From assembly GCA_038502055.1 (NCBI GenBank), contig JAXRKN010000039.1, positions 124,001 through 188,000 on the forward strand: 64,000 nt of DNA, written 5' to 3'. The stretch comes from Tanytarsus gracilentus. Taxonomy: Eukaryota > Arthropoda > Insecta > Diptera > Chironomidae. The notes under the pieces were generated by a model, which saw nothing but the letters and a program-made list of their open reading frames with translations, made no database searches and was not told the origin of the DNA. Both the position numbers and the translations under genes were made by a program. Shown here piece by piece: positions 62,208 to 64,000 of this stretch. Each line of letters starts with the position of its first letter. The stretch's first letter is position 1.

Positions 62208-64000
62208 AGTGTTCACTCACTTTTTTAAAAAAATTATTTAAAAGTTAAAATTGTTGTTAAATTGTGATAAAGCCAAAAAGTTGTTTTAAATTTATTATTA
62301 CTTTTAATTTTTAACTGATGTACTGGCTGTTATATATTAGAGTGGACATTAAGTTTAAATTTCATTAAAAAGAAAAAATTAAATCAATCATGAAGAAGAC
62401 TGAGTCTTTTTTAATCATTTTATTTCATAATTTTTTGTCTTGTTATAATTTTTTAAAAAAATCTTTTCTCCCTGAAAAAAAAACAAAAAATTTAAACTGT
62501 TCAGCATACTTAAGAGAAAAGTAAATAATAAAAAAAATAAACATACAAGTCGCATTTAACATTATTCAGCTCCGAATTTCAGCAAATAATTTACAATGAA
62601 AATTACTCTCATTAAAAAAGAGGTAATTCCATAATGCTGGCAAATTATGCACAGTCAGCAAGAGCAGAGACGAGGTGGAGAGAAAGTAATTAGAACTGCC
62701 GTATTTGTAGCTGGAACTTTTATTCTTCCAAACATACAGACTCACTTTTAATATGTTTCCGAATGTATGTACACACAAAGAGTTATAAATAGACTATATA
62801 ATTATCGCCATTGCCGACATAGAATCTATGAGCTCTGATCATCATTACTTATTATTGATTTCGATAATGAGATGAGCTACTCACTAATAATATTTCGAGA
62901 GAACAGGAAGTAATTTGAGTCAAATTAGAGAATAATTTTCTCGTTCAATTTAGCCTCTATAGAGGCACGAATTAGCTAAGTACTTTTAAGAGGATAGAGA
63001 GGAGAATTTCGAGGCAAATAATTTTCAAAAAATTTAGCATACCAAAAATGACAAGAGGGAAAAAGAAGCTGCAGAAAAAGGTACATAAGAGATAAGATTC
63101 CATGGTATAAAAATATTTCTTTTAAGATTCATGCCCTTTTCCTTCCTTTTATTACCGTTTGCTTGCTTGTTATGTTCCATGCATTGTTGTACTTTATGAA
63201 AATTATTTCCTCTACTTTTGCTTTATCGTAGTCAAAAAGGAAATTTCATGAATTATCCTCACAATTTTGTTATCTCTCTTAACATTTCCTATCGTATTTT
63301 TGCTAAAATTTCAACAAAAAAAATATTGTCAGTGAACTTTTTAATTGGAGGCAAAAAGAACTCAAAAGAAAACTATTTATTTATGTTTTTTTTGGAGGAG
63401 TTAATTTAACGCTGCAGTATTACCAACACTTTTCTATTTTCATTGCTTTTGTTTCATGTTCACAGCCTCTCTTATGACTTCTCTCCCCTCTGCTTACCCA
63501 CGAGAACAATAAATTCTTTACTTTTTAATTAAATCTCTATATTGTATACGGCATAACACAACAGTAGGCGAAAAAAAAGTTGAAAAAGCGGTGAGCGAGT
63601 ATGGAGGAACGGGGCAGAGAAAGAAAGAATTAAATTTTTAAGGGAAAATATCTCCTGGGAAATTAATTCACACAACAAAAAGTGAATATATGAATGATCT
63701 TAAGTAAAATTTAGTGGAATTTTTGTCAATGCATTTCAAAAATTGAAAAAATGTTAGATCTGTCTAATTTACATCTTTTTTTTATGATAGATTACACCGC
63801 ATTTTATTTCAACCAATTAAACAAAAAAGCGCTCTACTAAAACAGCGAATAGAAGAGAACGCATAATAATAATAAAGATAATTATATTATTAAAGAGAGA
63901 ATAATTCATAGACATATGAAACTAAAATTTCAGAATTTTATATTCAGTAACCCATTAAATTGTATATAATAGAAGCATAATATTACAACAGTTTTGAATG
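62208..64000. other. 3' UTR of the membrane-protein gene and following noncoding DNA
   Basis: The first few hundred bases are the likely 3' UTR, with AATAAA at 62527-62532. From there to the window end only short random open frames are present, with AT-rich and GA-biased patches. No gene is supported. Confidence 0.55.
62527..62532 (+). terminator. Candidate poly(A) signal AATAAA for the membrane-protein gene
   Basis: About 320 bp after the stop codon. The surroundings are very A-rich, so the site is tentative. Confidence 0.35.

Overview
This window is eukaryotic DNA from an insect, most likely a dipteran. The genes have GT-AG introns of mostly 50-60 bp, the intergenic DNA is very AT-rich, and the conserved proteins are animal proteins, one of them (stranded at second) typical of arthropods. 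A small compact lower dipteran such as a midge would fit, but species cannot be fixed from the sequence alone. No bacterial operon, CRISPR array, rRNA or recognisable tRNA was seen.

Layout. Positions 1-15,000 are gene-dense. They hold the 3' end of a stranded-at-second-like receptor (+), Rbbp5 of the COMPASS/MLL histone methyltransferase complexes (+), Ocrl inositol polyphosphate 5-phosphatase (-), two tandem secreted cysteine-rich paralogues of unknown function (+,+), and muscle/fat-body-type glycogen synthase GlyS (-). Rbbp5 and Ocrl converge, as do the second secreted gene and GlyS. Ocrl and the first secreted gene diverge across a 1-kb spacer rich in GATA motifs.

Positions 15,000-59,800 are almost gene-free. 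The only coding unit I can support is a three-exon chymotrypsin-fold serine protease at 40,826-41,755 (+) with an unusual S1 pocket. At 45,745-46,549 there is an intact 805-bp non-autonomous hAT-type transposon (MITE) with matching 12-bp terminal inverted repeats and a perfect 8-bp target site duplication. The rest is AT-rich DNA with short simple repeats and small inverted repeats, and may be a regulatory landscape or large 5' introns.

Positions 59,843-62,207 hold a four-exon gene (+) for a 423-residue single-pass membrane protein that I do not recognise. It probably has an untranslated exon upstream.

The neighbouring genes do not form one pathway; this is ordinary animal gene order. The most interesting items are the secreted paralogue pair with a shared Cys/Arg module, the hAT MITE, an extended phosphorylation ladder in GlyS, two stop-free 3n introns at the sas C-terminus, and the protease S1 pocket. 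All coding models were spliced by hand, with reading-frame phase checked across every junction.
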